Below are positions 43,232-52,250 of a stretch of DNA of 64,000 bases, one piece after another. The stretch spans positions 1 to 64,000 of the forward strand of contig JAEYVY010000007.1 of the NCBI GenBank assembly GCA_023429375.1, given 5' to 3'. Position 1 is the stretch's first letter. Every line of letters begins with the position of its first letter. The notes under the pieces were generated by a model, which did no database searches, was not told where the DNA came from, and was given only the letters and a program-made list of their open reading frames with translations. Source of the stretch: Bacteroidota bacterium (lineage in GTDB: Bacteria; Bacteroidota; Bacteroidia; Bacteroidales; Tannerellaceae). The translations under genes were made by a program, and so were the position numbers.

Positions 43232-45997
43232 ATGAAGCTATTCCTCATAGACGCCTATGCGCTCATATATAGATCTTATTATGCATTTATCAAAAATCCC
43301 AGAGTAAACTCAAAAGGGTTTAATACCTCGGCGATTTTCGGCTTTGTCAATAGTCTGGAAGATGTGATTAGACGGGAGAACCCTACACATATTGCCGTAG
43401 GATTTGATCCCTCCGGACCTACTTTTCGCCATGAAGCTTATGAGGCCTATAAAGCTCAACGCGAAGAAACACCTGAAGATATTCGTCTCTCAGTGCCCTA
43501 TATTAAAGAGATCATTAAAGCATATAATATCCCTATCTTGGAAGTACCCGGATTTGAGGCTGATGACGTTATCGGAACGATTGCCCATCTAGCAGAGAAA
43601 AAAGGGTTTGAAGTGTATATGATGACTCCCGATAAGGATTATGGCCAGCTAGTGACAAATCATGTATATATGTATCGCCCTAAGTTTGGAGGTGATTATG
43701 AAATCTTGGGAGTTAACGAAGTGCTCGAAAAATATGGTCTAAAGTCTACCGACCAGGTTATCGATTTGCTTGGACTCATGGGTGACAGTTCGGACAATAT
43801 CCCGGGATGTCCGGGAGTCGGAGAAAAAACGGCGCAAAAATTATTAGAGGAATTCGGGAGTATAGAAAATCTACTTGCTAATACGTCGCAACTAAAAGGA
43901 GCACTAAAAAAGAAAGTGGAAGACAACGTAGAACAAATTCGTTTCTCAAAATTCTTGGCAACTATAAAAACGGATGTGCCTGTCGATTTTGATGCGGACG
44001 CTTGTCGACTCGTTAAGCCGAATGAAGATCGACTAATCGAAATTTATACTGATTTAGAATTTAGAACATTCATTAACAAACTTAAAGGCGATGTTAAAAA
44101 ACCTGTAGAAAAAACACCTATTCAAGGCTCTCTCTTTGAAATATTTCCGACCAACTCCCAAGAAGAAGAAAAATATTCAATTCTCGCGGACTTAAAAAGC
44201 ACACCTCATAATTATCATATAGTTGATAATGAGGATGAATACATCAAATTAAGTGCTTATTTGGAGAGTCAGGATTTTTTTGCTTTTGACACAGAAACCG
44301 ACGGAATTGACCCATTGACCGCAGGATTGGTAGGAATGTCGTTTGCGGTGAAAAAAAATGAAGCTTGGTATGTCCCGATTCCGGCCGACAAAAATGAAGC
44401 GACAAAAATTGTATCCTACTTCTCCCCTGCTCTCCAAAATTCGAAATCAGTCAAGATTGGACAAAATATAAAATTCGATATCCTTGCCCTCCGAAAATAT
44501 GGCGTGTCTGTACAAGGAAAATTATTCGATACGATGATTGCTCATTATTTGTTAAATCCGGAGCTTCGTCATGGTATGGATTATCTGGCCGAAACATATC
44601 TCAACTATAAACCTGTGCCAATCGAAGATTTAATCGGGCCGAAAGGAAAATCTCAAAAATCAATGCGTGATGTTCCTGTCAACTTAATTTCAGAATATGC
44701 GGCAGAAGATGCCGATATCACCTTACAGTTAAAAAACTATTTTGAACCAGAACTTGAAAAGGCGGGTATCAAAACACTTTTTGAAGAGATCGAAATGCCA
44801 TTGGTCTATGTTCTGGTTGAAATGGAACTTACAGGAGTTAAGCTTGACACAGTTGCCTTAAAACAATCATCAGAAGAATTAACCAGTGAGCTTATTCGTT
44901 TGGAAAATGAAATTCACGCAATGGCAGGCATGGAGTTTAATATCAATTCGACCAAGCAGGTTGGAGAAGTATTGTTTGACGTACTCAAGATAGAAGATAA
45001 AGTCAAAAAGACGAAGACGGGTAACTACAGTACCAATGAAGAAACCTTGGAAAAGCTTCGTTCAAAACATCCAATTGTTGAGAAATTACTTGAATATCGT
45101 GGTTTGAAGAAGCTACTGAGTACCTATATTGATGCTTTACCCGAGTTGATTAACCCAAATACGGGAAAGATACATACCTCTTTCAATCAGACAGTAGCTG
45201 CCACAGGAAGACTTAGCTCAACAAATCCTAACCTACAGAATATTCCTATCCGTGATGCCCTTGGACGTGAAATCCGTAAAGCATTCATCCCTGATAACGA
45301 AGACTGCATCTTCTTTTCAGCTGACTATTCACAGATTGAACTACGAATTATGGCTCACTTGAGCAAAGACAAACACATGATTGAGGCATTTAGAAGTGGC
45401 GAAGATATCCATGCAGCTACAGCAGCCAAGATCTACGGAGTTGGAGTAAAAGATGTTAATAGCGACATGCGCAGGAAAGCGAAGACAGCTAATTTCGGTA
45501 TTATATATGGGATATCTGTATTTGGGCTAGCTGAAAGACTTACTATTGCCAGAAGTGAATCCAAAGAATTGATAGACGGTTATTTCCGGACCTATCCTCA
45601 AATTCGTGAATATATGGATGAATGTATTCGGGTAGCTAAGGAGAAAGGCTATGTTGAAACACTGTTCAAACGTAAGCGATTCTTGCCTGATATCAACTCG
45701 GCGAATGCGATTGTGCGTGGTTACGCTGAACGAAATGCAATCAACGCACCCATCCAAGGTAGTGCTGCAGATATCATTAAATTAGCTATGGTGCGTATTC
45801 ATAATCAATTTCAAGCTAAGTCGCTGAAAAGCAGGATGATTCTTCAGGTGCATGACGAATTAAACTTCAACGTTTATAAGGAGGAATTCGATATTGTAAA
45901 ACAAATCGTATTAGACGAGATGGAGCATGTTATCAAGCTTGAAGTACCGCTGATTGCTGACTGCGGTGCCGGAGTGAATTGGCTTGAAGCACATTAA
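43232..45997 (+). CDS. polA: DNA polymerase I
   Basis: A 921-aa polymerase for Okazaki-fragment processing and repair. The 5'-3' exonuclease/flap domain covers about 1-290 (FLIDAYALIYRSYYA, GFEADDVIGT, LMGDSSDNIPG). A 3'-5' proofreading domain follows, about 325-510. Its three acidic motifs are intact: FDTETD near 352, GQNIKFD near 416 and YAAEDAD near 493, so proofreading should be active, unlike in some PolA relatives. The polymerase domain (about 540-921) has DYSQIELR, the O-helix RRKAKTANFGIIYG and the C-motif QVHDELNF. The ATG at 43232 is preferred over a GTG four codons upstream. Confidence 0.96.
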   Translation: MKLFLIDAYALIYRSYYAFIKNPRVNSKGFNTSAIFGFVNSLEDVIRRENPTHIAVGFDPSGPTFRHEAYEAYKAQREETPEDIRLSVPYIKEIIKAYNIPILEVPGFEADDVIGTIAHLAEKKGFEVYMMTPDKDYGQLVTNHVYMYRPKFGGDYEILGVNEVLEKYGLKSTDQVIDLLGLMGDSSDNIPGCPGVGEKTAQKLLEEFGSIENLLANTSQLKGALKKKVEDNVEQIRFSKFLATIKTDVPVDFDADACRLVKPNEDRLIEIYTDLEFRTFINKLKGDVKKPVEKTPIQGSLFEIFPTNSQEEEKYSILADLKSTPHNYHIVDNEDEYIKLSAYLESQDFFAFDTETDGIDPLTAGLVGMSFAVKKNEAWYVPIPADKNEATKIVSYFSPALQNSKSVKIGQNIKFDILALRKYGVSVQGKLFDTMIAHYLLNPELRHGMDYLAETYLNYKPVPIEDLIGPKGKSQKSMRDVPVNLISEYAAEDADITLQLKNYFEPELEKAGIKTLFEEIEMPLVYVLVEMELTGVKLDTVALKQSSEELTSELIRLENEIHAMAGMEFNINSTKQVGEVLFDVLKIEDKVKKTKTGNYSTNEETLEKLRSKHPIVEKLLEYRGLKKLLSTYIDALPELINPNTGKIHTSFNQTVAATGRLSSTNPNLQNIPIRDALGREIRKAFIPDNEDCIFFSADYSQIELRIMAHLSKDKHMIEAFRSGEDIHAATAAKIYGVGVKDVNSDMRRKAKTANFGIIYGISVFGLAERLTIARSESKELIDGYFRTYPQIREYMDECIRVAKEKGYVETLFKRKRFLPDINSANAIVRGYAERNAINAPIQGSAADIIKLAMVRIHNQFQAKSLKSRMILQVHDELNFNVYKEEFDIVKQIVLDEMEHVIKLEVPLIADCGAGVNWLEAH

Positions 45998-46014
45998 GAA
46001 AAGTATATATAAGA

Positions 46015-46052
46015 AATAAGTCACGGTTAAGATGAATTAACCGTGACTTATT
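46015..46052. terminator. Strong terminator after polA
   Basis: A perfect 16-bp stem (AATAAGTCACGGTTAA pairing with TTAACCGTGACTTATT) closes a 6-nt loop and is followed by a T-run. It lies between convergent polA and the small membrane protein gene and can act in both directions. Confidence 0.9.
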
Positions 46053-46071
46053 TTTTTGGTTAGACTTCTGA

Positions 46072-46653
46072 TTAATCTTCTAAATCCTTTAACTCATTCA
46101 GTGATTGTTTGATAACCTGTATATTACGTCCATACAGTCGTTTATATCCCCAGATTGTGATTAATAAGGCTAATACAAATAAGGATGACATAAAAACCCA
46201 ATGCCATGGTTTAGCATAAAGCCAATAAATCACAACTATAGGAACAATTCCGATAAAAGTAAAGAAGAATATACACTTCTTTTCCTTATACACCCAAATG
46301 GTATAGGTATTAATTAATTTCATATTCTCTGCTATCGCACCTGTTTCATCGATTTTCATAAGTAATATCACCTTTTTCAAAGTCCAAATCGTTGATGCAA
46401 TAGCAAATACACCCCAATAACCTAAAGATAAACGGTAAAGCAAACTAGTATGAGAAAATATAAGCCATCCTATAAAAGGTAATACAAGCAAGCAAACAAT
46501 AATACCTAAATACTCACTCCGAAGCAGTGTGTTGATTGACTTCTTTACTTTTGTCTGATACATGTCACGAATAATTATATCGCTGAGCTTATTCCTTTTA
46601 TCCAGTTGATCATCAAGCGCTAACCAAGCATTCTTCATTTCTTCTAGTTCCAT
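46072..46653 (-). CDS. Small membrane protein, putative sigma-factor partner
   Basis: A 193-aa protein not matched to a named function. It has a soluble N-terminus of about 50 residues (MELEEMKNAWLALDDQLDKR) followed by four hydrophobic segments in two pairs (about 50-90 and 125-170) and a charged C-terminus. The start is the ATG at 46653, 5 nt after the sigma gene stop, rather than an overlapping TTG at 46662. Membrane proteins with short cytosolic N-termini encoded right after an ECF sigma gene are often its anti-sigma regulator; that is the likely role here, inferred from position only. Confidence 0.75.
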   Translation of the reverse strand: MELEEMKNAWLALDDQLDKRNKLSDIIIRDMYQTKVKKSINTLLRSEYLGIIVCLLVLPFIGWLIFSHTSLLYRLSLGYWGVFAIASTIWTLKKVILLMKIDETGAIAENMKLINTYTIWVYKEKKCIFFFTFIGIVPIVVIYWLYAKPWHWVFMSSLFVLALLITIWGYKRLYGRNIQVIKQSLNELKDLED

Positions 46654-46658
46654 GATAT

Positions 46659-47153
46659 TCAATTTAAACTTTCCGACATTTTTTTTAATTTCTCTTTGAT
46701 ACGAACTAATCTTACTCCAATATTTGTCATTGTAAGACCTGTTATATCCGCAATTTCCTGGTAAGAATACTCATCAAGATAAAGTAGTATGATGGCTTTT
46801 TCGAGAGAAGAAAGGCAACGAATAAGACGATACATTTCGCGAATAGCATCATCGAATTGATCCGTTGCGATCAAATGTTCTGAAAGGCAATTGAGAGATA
46901 CATGCTGAGGCCTCTTCATGTATTTTCTCAATCCTGTTATGCAGGTATTCAAGGCAACCTTATAAATCCATGTTGAAGGGGCACATTCTTGTCTGAATCC
47001 TTCATATGAACGCCAGAGATTACATACAACCTCTTGATAGAGATCAGCTATAGTATTGTCGTCAGTAACATAAACGGAACATACCTTATAAATGATCTTT
47101 TCATTATCTTGAATTAGCTTTACAAACTCATTTTCCAGATTTTTCTTCTTCAT
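46659..47153 (-). CDS. ECF-type RNA polymerase sigma factor
   Basis: A 164-aa ECF sigma factor. Region 2 lies at about 10-80 (VTDDNTIADLYQEVVCNLW, then CAPSTWIYKVALNTC). Region 4 lies at about 110-160 (LSSLEKAIILLYLDEYSYQEIADITGLT is the core, with its helix-turn-helix in the second half). It differs clearly from the sigma factor at 22399 and is not next to a FecR or SusC gene. It is followed immediately by a small membrane protein that is probably its regulator. A promoter is predicted at 47271-47278. Confidence 0.9.
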   Translation of the reverse strand: MKKKNLENEFVKLIQDNEKIIYKVCSVYVTDDNTIADLYQEVVCNLWRSYEGFRQECAPSTWIYKVALNTCITGLRKYMKRPQHVSLNCLSEHLIATDQFDDAIREMYRLIRCLSSLEKAIILLYLDEYSYQEIADITGLTMTNIGVRLVRIKEKLKKMSESLN

Positions 47154-47270
47154 TTAATTGCGTTTTCTCTGTTAGTCGATAAAAAATTCCATTTATTACA
47201 TGAATAGGGCTGAAAATGAATAAAAGATTAAAAGAAATAAGGTACCAAAACAATCTTTAATAACACAAAT

Positions 47271-47278
47271 CAAATTTA
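47271..47278 (-). promoter_or_regulatory. -7 promoter element for the second ECF sigma gene
   Basis: On the minus strand this reads TAAATTTG (TAnnTTTG). It lies 118 bp upstream of the sigma ATG at 47153, giving a leader of about 110 nt in which no clear structure was seen. Confidence 0.4.
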
Positions 47279-47363
47279 GCTTTTTAAATAATTATAAAGC
47301 AGGTGCTATTATTTTGATAGATAAACTCAATGAATATAATTTTGCTAGAATATCATTTTGCTA

Positions 47364-47371
47364 TAATTTTG
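47364..47371 (+). promoter_or_regulatory. -7 promoter element for the DMT transporter gene
   Basis: TAATTTTG matches TAnnTTTG, with a TTTTG element about 22 bp upstream (47340-47344). The block around it contains three similar TTTTGC copies. Transcription should begin near 47377, giving a leader of about 128 nt. Confidence 0.5.
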
Positions 47372-47393
47372 CAGTTCAGATAAGGTGTTATTG

Positions 47394-47471
47394 ACTCATG
47401 CCCCAACATTAGGGAAGAAAATCGGGGGTATGAGTTTCCTTTTGTAAAAGTATTTTTTTACATACCCTAAT
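47394..47471 (+). ncRNA. Candidate structured leader with a pseudoknot
   Basis: Three pairings fit one fold. P1 is 11 bp (ACTCATGCCCC at 47394-47404 with 47425-47435, one G-U pair). P2 is 7 bp (TGTAAAA at 47443-47449 with TTTTACA at 47456-47462). The P1 loop segment ATTAGGG (47408-47414) is fully complementary to CCCTAAT (47465-47471), which makes a 7-bp pseudoknot. It lies in the predicted 5' leader of the DMT transporter gene, ending 33 nt before the ATG. I could not match it to a riboswitch class I know. Confidence 0.45.
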
Positions 47472-47504
47472 AGTTTAAGTTTTATAATTTAAATTATTCG
47501 AGTT

Positions 47505-48398
47505 ATGAAGAAAAGTAGAATTTCTCTCATTCACTTACTTATTGGTACAGCTTTTTGGGGTATTTCATTTCCGGTTACGAAAGATTGTTTTACTGTACTA
47601 CATCCATTTACGTTTTTAATCTACCGCTTTCTTATCGCTGCTATTGTATTAAGTATTATTTTTCACAAACAACTTTCTGCGATTGACAAACGAGGAATTA
47701 AATATGGTATATATGCTGGAATACCCCTGTGTCTTGCTATTTTATTACATACTGTTGGACTGAAATATACATCTTCATCCAATGCTTCATTTATTGCAGG
47801 TATAGAGGTTTTACTTATACCTATTTTTAAACTATTGTTCTTTAATAAGAATGTAGAACGCAAAATGTGGTTTGCCTGTATCATTGCTTTGGTTGGGCTC
47901 TATGTGATTGCCATGACATCATCTGACGGATTTGCAATTGGTGATTTGTATGTATTTTTTGGCTCTATATTCTTTTCATTCTATGTACTGACAGTAAGCA
48001 AGTTGAATAGTAAAACGGAAGCTTTTTCATTCGTTATCGTGCAATTATTTACTTGTGCGTTTTTATATGCTGTACTAACTGCTTCGACATTGGGTATAGA
48101 GGCATTAGTTGTACCTATGCAACAAGAGGTGTGGACAGCCATTCTTTTTACTGGTTTACTAGCAACAGCGTACATGTATTGTGTACAGAATATTGCACAA
48201 AAGCATATAGATGAAGAAAAAGTAGCTTTGACTTATCTATGTGAGCCGGTATTTGCAACAATAGCAGCCTACTTCATGTTGAACGAAGCTATTACCCTAC
48301 GAACCATTGTTGGGGGAGCACTTATCCTGTTTGCCATGTTCATTGCCGAAGCCAATCTTCGGAAAATTAAACAGATTATACCTTCTGAAAGATGGTAA
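47505..48398 (+). CDS. EamA/DMT superfamily transporter
   Basis: A 297-aa inner-membrane protein with about ten hydrophobic segments arranged as two EamA repeats (about 8-135 and 148-287). Typical features are the opening GTAFWGISFPVTKD, the helix-end SNASFIAGIEVLLIP and the second-repeat ending YLCEPVFATIAAYFMLNE. Family members export amino acids, other metabolites or drugs; the cargo here is unknown. It has its own promoter and a structured leader, suggesting that expression responds to a signal, perhaps its cargo. A strong terminator follows at 48459. Confidence 0.9.
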   Translation: MKKSRISLIHLLIGTAFWGISFPVTKDCFTVLHPFTFLIYRFLIAAIVLSIIFHKQLSAIDKRGIKYGIYAGIPLCLAILLHTVGLKYTSSSNASFIAGIEVLLIPIFKLLFFNKNVERKMWFACIIALVGLYVIAMTSSDGFAIGDLYVFFGSIFFSFYVLTVSKLNSKTEAFSFVIVQLFTCAFLYAVLTASTLGIEALVVPMQQEVWTAILFTGLLATAYMYCVQNIAQKHIDEEKVALTYLCEPVFATIAAYFMLNEAITLRTIVGGALILFAMFIAEANLRKIKQIIPSERW

Positions 48399-48458
48399 TG
48401 TTTATTGGATAATATTATGCGCTATTTTACTAATTAAAGGCGACTGTACTTAAAATTT

Positions 48459-48491
48459 TACGCTCGTGATATTTAGTTTATCACGAGCGTA
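48459..48491. terminator. Bidirectional terminator after the DMT transporter
   Basis: A perfect stem of 12-13 bp (ACGCTCGTGATA pairing with TATCACGAGCGT) closes a 7-nt loop, with an upstream A/T-rich arm and a T-rich tail. It sits between the convergent DMT transporter and outer-membrane barrel genes. Confidence 0.87.
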
Positions 48492-48554
48492 TTTTATTCA
48501 TTACATGGATGTTTATATGATGAATACCTCTCTCCTATTAAGTTCAGGACTGAT

Positions 48555-50651
48555 TTATTGTCCAAAACGTGATGTGTCAATCGCTTTTTGCTCACGTGTC
48601 TTATACCCTCCAAACTTCCAAGTAAACGATAGCGTTATGGCTCTTGTATCAGGTATTAAATTCATCCTCAAATCTTGTGAAGAATAACGCATAATCATAT
48701 TAGGCGACCAGGTTTTAAACAAATCTGTTCCTTTTAATCTCAATTCACCATTGTTTTTAGCAAATCCCCATTTCAACCCGGCATCAACCATCCACATTTT
48801 AGTCAGATCAGACGGTCCTTGAATATTTGGAGTAATATAGGCTCCAGTCAATTCAAATTGAAGGTTTTTAGCAAGCTTCACTGTATTGTCAATACGACCA
48901 TAGAATACAAAATTGTCATGATTAAACGATATATCGTGGAATTGATTACTCTTTGCATGATCATAAAAACCATTCAATGTAAGGCGTGTATCCAATACGT
49001 CTACTGGTTTGAACGGAATGATAAGGTTCATACCTAAGGTATATTTACTATCCCAGTTTAGAGTTTTGTATAACAAAGTCAATCGTTCGGATGATTGATA
49101 AGGTAATTGTGCAAAATAATCATCTGAATAATTAGCATAAGCTGTTACAATATACTTTCCTTTAAAGATATAGTTCAACTGTGCCAAATAATCTTTTGAA
49201 GGTCTCAAATCGCGGTTTCCGTGCACTTCTGCATAGCTATTCAAGTAACTTATTGCTCCTTGCATTTCCCAGTAAGTAGGATACGTTCTATCTGAAGAAA
49301 GCGATAGTTGAAGTACATGAGATGGAGCAAGTAGATAGGTTGCTTCGAGCGTTGGATAGAACACCCATTCCTTAAAGGATCCATATTTATAATATTCTCC
49401 TGTGATAGAAGCCGTGACAGACAGCTTTTCGGAGAAAGAACCACTAAGTCCGCTATATAGGTTGTAGGTGTATTCTTTCAACGTATTTTCAGTATCTAAA
49501 CCAGACAGATCCTCACCACTATGAGATTGATAAAGTTGTGCACTATGATCTTTAGCAACTGAATATTTACCTCCGTAGTTGATACTCCATGCACCAAGTG
49601 TGTGTGTTTGATCTACATAAGTGGTGAGTCTATCTATCTGTTGTATGGAATTTGCAGTAAATTCTCTACCGCTTTTACCTTGATAATCTTGTTGTGTATT
49701 GTTCTTATAGTAAGTATAATCAGCACCTATCCTAAAGCCTATCCCTGACTTATAGTTCAATCCGAAATTATGCATGAGCTCAGGATCAATAAAGCTTTTT
49801 TCAATTACAACATCATCAAAATTACTTTTCGTAGCTTCTCTCCTATCATTCGATGGAGAAATTCTGGATGTATAAGCAAAATCAATCTCATCTCTTTGAG
49901 TAAGCTTATAATTCAATCCCAAACGCAGATTGTGATTCAGTTTTGTACCTTTTCCTCGCGTATCCTGCTCGATAGTATAAATTGAATTATTTAAAGTGTG
50001 ACGAGAGAATAAATCCATTCCTGCTCTTGTCTTTGTTTGATTGAAAGAATAAAGTAAATCTGCAGATAGCTTTTCAGATGAATACAATAGCGTAGCTCCT
50101 GTAGAATAACCCTCATAATGCTTTTGCGTATAGGACGAGTTAAACTGCCCCTGTAAGTCAGGGATGATTGAATGTCCATCTGACAAAACCAGATTGATTA
50201 CAGCTCCACGAGTGTGGTATTGAGGAGGTGCGCTATACATCACTTCAGCAGTTTTCAAACGAGAATGCGGCGTATTTTTCAATAATTGATACAATTGTTC
50301 GCTATCCATTGTTGTTGGTTTGCCATTAAGTACAACGGTCAAACTGTTTGCTCCAGCTAATAGTATTTTTCCATCCTGCTCACGTACTCCAGGTAGTTGT
50401 AGTATAGATTCATACGCATTGCTTACCACCTTACTTTCCAATAAACGAGGCACATCATACGTTAATTTTCCATCTTTTACTTTTACAACAGGCCTCTCCC
50501 CTTTTATCATTATATCCGGTAGATTCAACATGGTTATCAGCGTATCTTGATCCCAAGCTACACTTTGAGTTATTCCTTCTACCCTTTCTTGTGCAGTCAA
50601 TGTTGTTAAAGTCAATCCAAAAGTCAATAAAACACCATATATTCTTTTCAT
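48555..50651 (-). CDS. Outer-membrane beta-barrel protein (OMP_b-brl_3 type)
   Basis: A 698-aa outer-membrane protein with a signal peptide (about 1-20, ending LTAQ) and a plug-like N-terminal region. That region (about 45-150) includes DIMIKGERPVVKVKDGKLTYDV, split here by VKVKD, and the segment NAYESILQLPGVRE. A barrel of the OMP_b-brl_3 family fills the rest. Unlike full SusC proteins it lacks a carboxypeptidase-like domain, and no SusD partner is near. It is divergent from a histidine kinase/response regulator pair with a phased repeat array in the shared gap, so it is probably a target of that system. Cargo unknown. Confidence 0.85.
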   Translation of the reverse strand: MKRIYGVLLTFGLTLTTLTAQERVEGITQSVAWDQDTLITMLNLPDIMIKGERPVVKVKDGKLTYDVPRLLESKVVSNAYESILQLPGVREQDGKILLAGANSLTVVLNGKPTTMDSEQLYQLLKNTPHSRLKTAEVMYSAPPQYHTRGAVINLVLSDGHSIIPDLQGQFNSSYTQKHYEGYSTGATLLYSSEKLSADLLYSFNQTKTRAGMDLFSRHTLNNSIYTIEQDTRGKGTKLNHNLRLGLNYKLTQRDEIDFAYTSRISPSNDRREATKSNFDDVVIEKSFIDPELMHNFGLNYKSGIGFRIGADYTYYKNNTQQDYQGKSGREFTANSIQQIDRLTTYVDQTHTLGAWSINYGGKYSVAKDHSAQLYQSHSGEDLSGLDTENTLKEYTYNLYSGLSGSFSEKLSVTASITGEYYKYGSFKEWVFYPTLEATYLLAPSHVLQLSLSSDRTYPTYWEMQGAISYLNSYAEVHGNRDLRPSKDYLAQLNYIFKGKYIVTAYANYSDDYFAQLPYQSSERLTLLYKTLNWDSKYTLGMNLIIPFKPVDVLDTRLTLNGFYDHAKSNQFHDISFNHDNFVFYGRIDNTVKLAKNLQFELTGAYITPNIQGPSDLTKMWMVDAGLKWGFAKNNGELRLKGTDLFKTWSPNMIMRYSSQDLRMNLIPDTRAITLSFTWKFGGYKTREQKAIDTSRFGQ

Positions 50652-50702
50652 ACGCTTTATAATTTTTGTTTCTGCAAATCTCGACAGAAAACAAACAGCC
50701 TT

Positions 50703-50740
50703 GTGTTATCACTAACTTATGAAGTGTTATTTAGTCTTAT
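50703..50740. promoter_or_regulatory. Phased direct repeats, likely response-regulator operator
   Basis: Four related heptamers, GTGTTAT (50703), AACTTAT (50714), GTGTTAT (50724) and GTCTTAT (50734), start 10-11 bp apart, one helical turn each. They sit between the divergent barrel gene and the kinase/regulator operon. OmpR-family regulators often bind direct repeats with this spacing. Confidence 0.45.
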
Positions 50741-50769
50741 CATATAATTAATTTGAAAAAAATACCCTC

Positions 50770-50777
50770 TATATTTG
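50770..50777 (+). promoter_or_regulatory. -7 promoter element for the kinase/regulator operon
   Basis: TATATTTG matches TAnnTTTG, with a TTTG element about 20 bp upstream. It lies 21 bp before the kinase ATG. Confidence 0.6.
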
Positions 50778-50798
50778 TCCTAAACAACAGTTTATCCT

Positions 50799-52250
50799 AT
50801 GAATAAATATTTCAGAACTATCGTTATTAGCATACTCTTTGCCCTGACACTTGTATTTTGTTGGCAGATATATTGGCTGCGTGGACTATACCAGACTATG
50901 GAAGATGAAGTCAAGAAAGAGTTAACGCAATATATAGAATTAGCCGACCAATTGGAACTTTTCGATCGTATTGAAAAGTTTGAGGAAGAGAAAAAACAAA
51001 GAGACTATGAAAAATCAATCATGATTTCGGCAACACCCAATAAAAAAGGCGATTTTGCCTTTGAAAAGAAAGAAGTGTTGGTCAACAAGAATACATTGAA
51101 TAGCGATACCCTATCAACCAAAGAACTAACCTATGAAAAAGGATTGTCTCTTTTTGAGCATTTAGCTAAGAACATTAATCAGGTTATGCATGAAGAGATC
51201 GATTCAAGAATACCCATCAATATTTTCGAAGTAGATAGCCTGATACGTAATAGTTTAGCGAAAAACAACACCAATGTACAATACTACTTCACAGAATTAT
51301 GGGATACACAAGAAAATAAAATGCAAAGCTCTTCACTTCGTGATTCTAATAATATGCATGTGCCCAAAGAACATACGCTTACGTATTACTTTGGAAAAGA
51401 TCATCGTTATTGTTACAAGGTCTATATGGAACCTTTAACACGCACGGTATTTATTAGAATGGGTGGAATATTAGCAACCACACTACTGATTATCATCATT
51501 CTAACATTTGCCTTTTGGTTCCTAATCAGGACTGTAATCAATCAGAAAACCTTGGAAGATATGAAAGATGATTTTACGAATAATATGACCCATGAACTGA
51601 AGACCCCTATTGCAGTGGCCTATTCTGCCACGGATGCTTTACTCAACTTTGACTTGTCAAATGACGAAAACAAACGAAAGAAGTACCTTCTGATTTGTAA
51701 AGATCAACTCGCTAGGTTGAGTAATCTGGTAGAACAAATTCTTTCCATGAGCATGGAACAAAGAAAATCGTTCAAACTCAAAAGGGAAAAAGTTCAAGTG
51801 AATGAAATTATAGATGGTTTAGTTGAATTACATAAGCTCAAAGCAAACAAACCTGTCAATTTTATCTTGGATTACGAAACGGATAAACAAACAATTAATG
51901 CAGACCGTACGCATCTAACCAACATGATAAGCAACCTGATTGATAATGCTATTAAATACAGTGGCGATGAGATCCAAATAACCATCAAAGCAGATAGACA
52001 TGAGGACCTATTTGAACTGAGTGTTAAAGATAATGGAGAGGGTATACCTACAGATAAACAAAAACATATATTTGACAAGTTCTATCGTGTACCGCGTGGA
52101 AATGTACACAATGTAAAAGGGTATGGATTAGGCCTCTTTTATGTAAAAGTTATGGCTGAGATACATGGAGGAAAAGTGAGCGTAAAAAGTGCACCAGGAA
52201 AAGGCTCCACATTTACGATTCAAATCCCTGATAAAAAGAAGAACGTATGA
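50799..52250 (+). CDS. Sensor histidine kinase
   Basis: A 483-aa membrane sensor kinase. The first transmembrane helix is at about 8-28 and the second at about 222-244. They enclose a periplasmic sensing region of about 190 residues with many charged residues and no recognised domain. The HisKA phospho-acceptor is His265 in NNMTHELKTP. The HATPase domain follows, with NLIDNAIKYSG (N box), DNGEGIP (G1) and GYGLGLFYVK (G2). It overlaps the response regulator by 4 nt (ATGA), so the two are translationally coupled. The signal is unknown. Confidence 0.94.
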   Translation: MNKYFRTIVISILFALTLVFCWQIYWLRGLYQTMEDEVKKELTQYIELADQLELFDRIEKFEEEKKQRDYEKSIMISATPNKKGDFAFEKKEVLVNKNTLNSDTLSTKELTYEKGLSLFEHLAKNINQVMHEEIDSRIPINIFEVDSLIRNSLAKNNTNVQYYFTELWDTQENKMQSSSLRDSNNMHVPKEHTLTYYFGKDHRYCYKVYMEPLTRTVFIRMGGILATTLLIIIILTFAFWFLIRTVINQKTLEDMKDDFTNNMTHELKTPIAVAYSATDALLNFDLSNDENKRKKYLLICKDQLARLSNLVEQILSMSMEQRKSFKLKREKVQVNEIIDGLVELHKLKANKPVNFILDYETDKQTINADRTHLTNMISNLIDNAIKYSGDEIQITIKADRHEDLFELSVKDNGEGIPTDKQKHIFDKFYRVPRGNVHNVKGYGLGLFYVKVMAEIHGGKVSVKSAPGKGSTFTIQIPDKKKNV

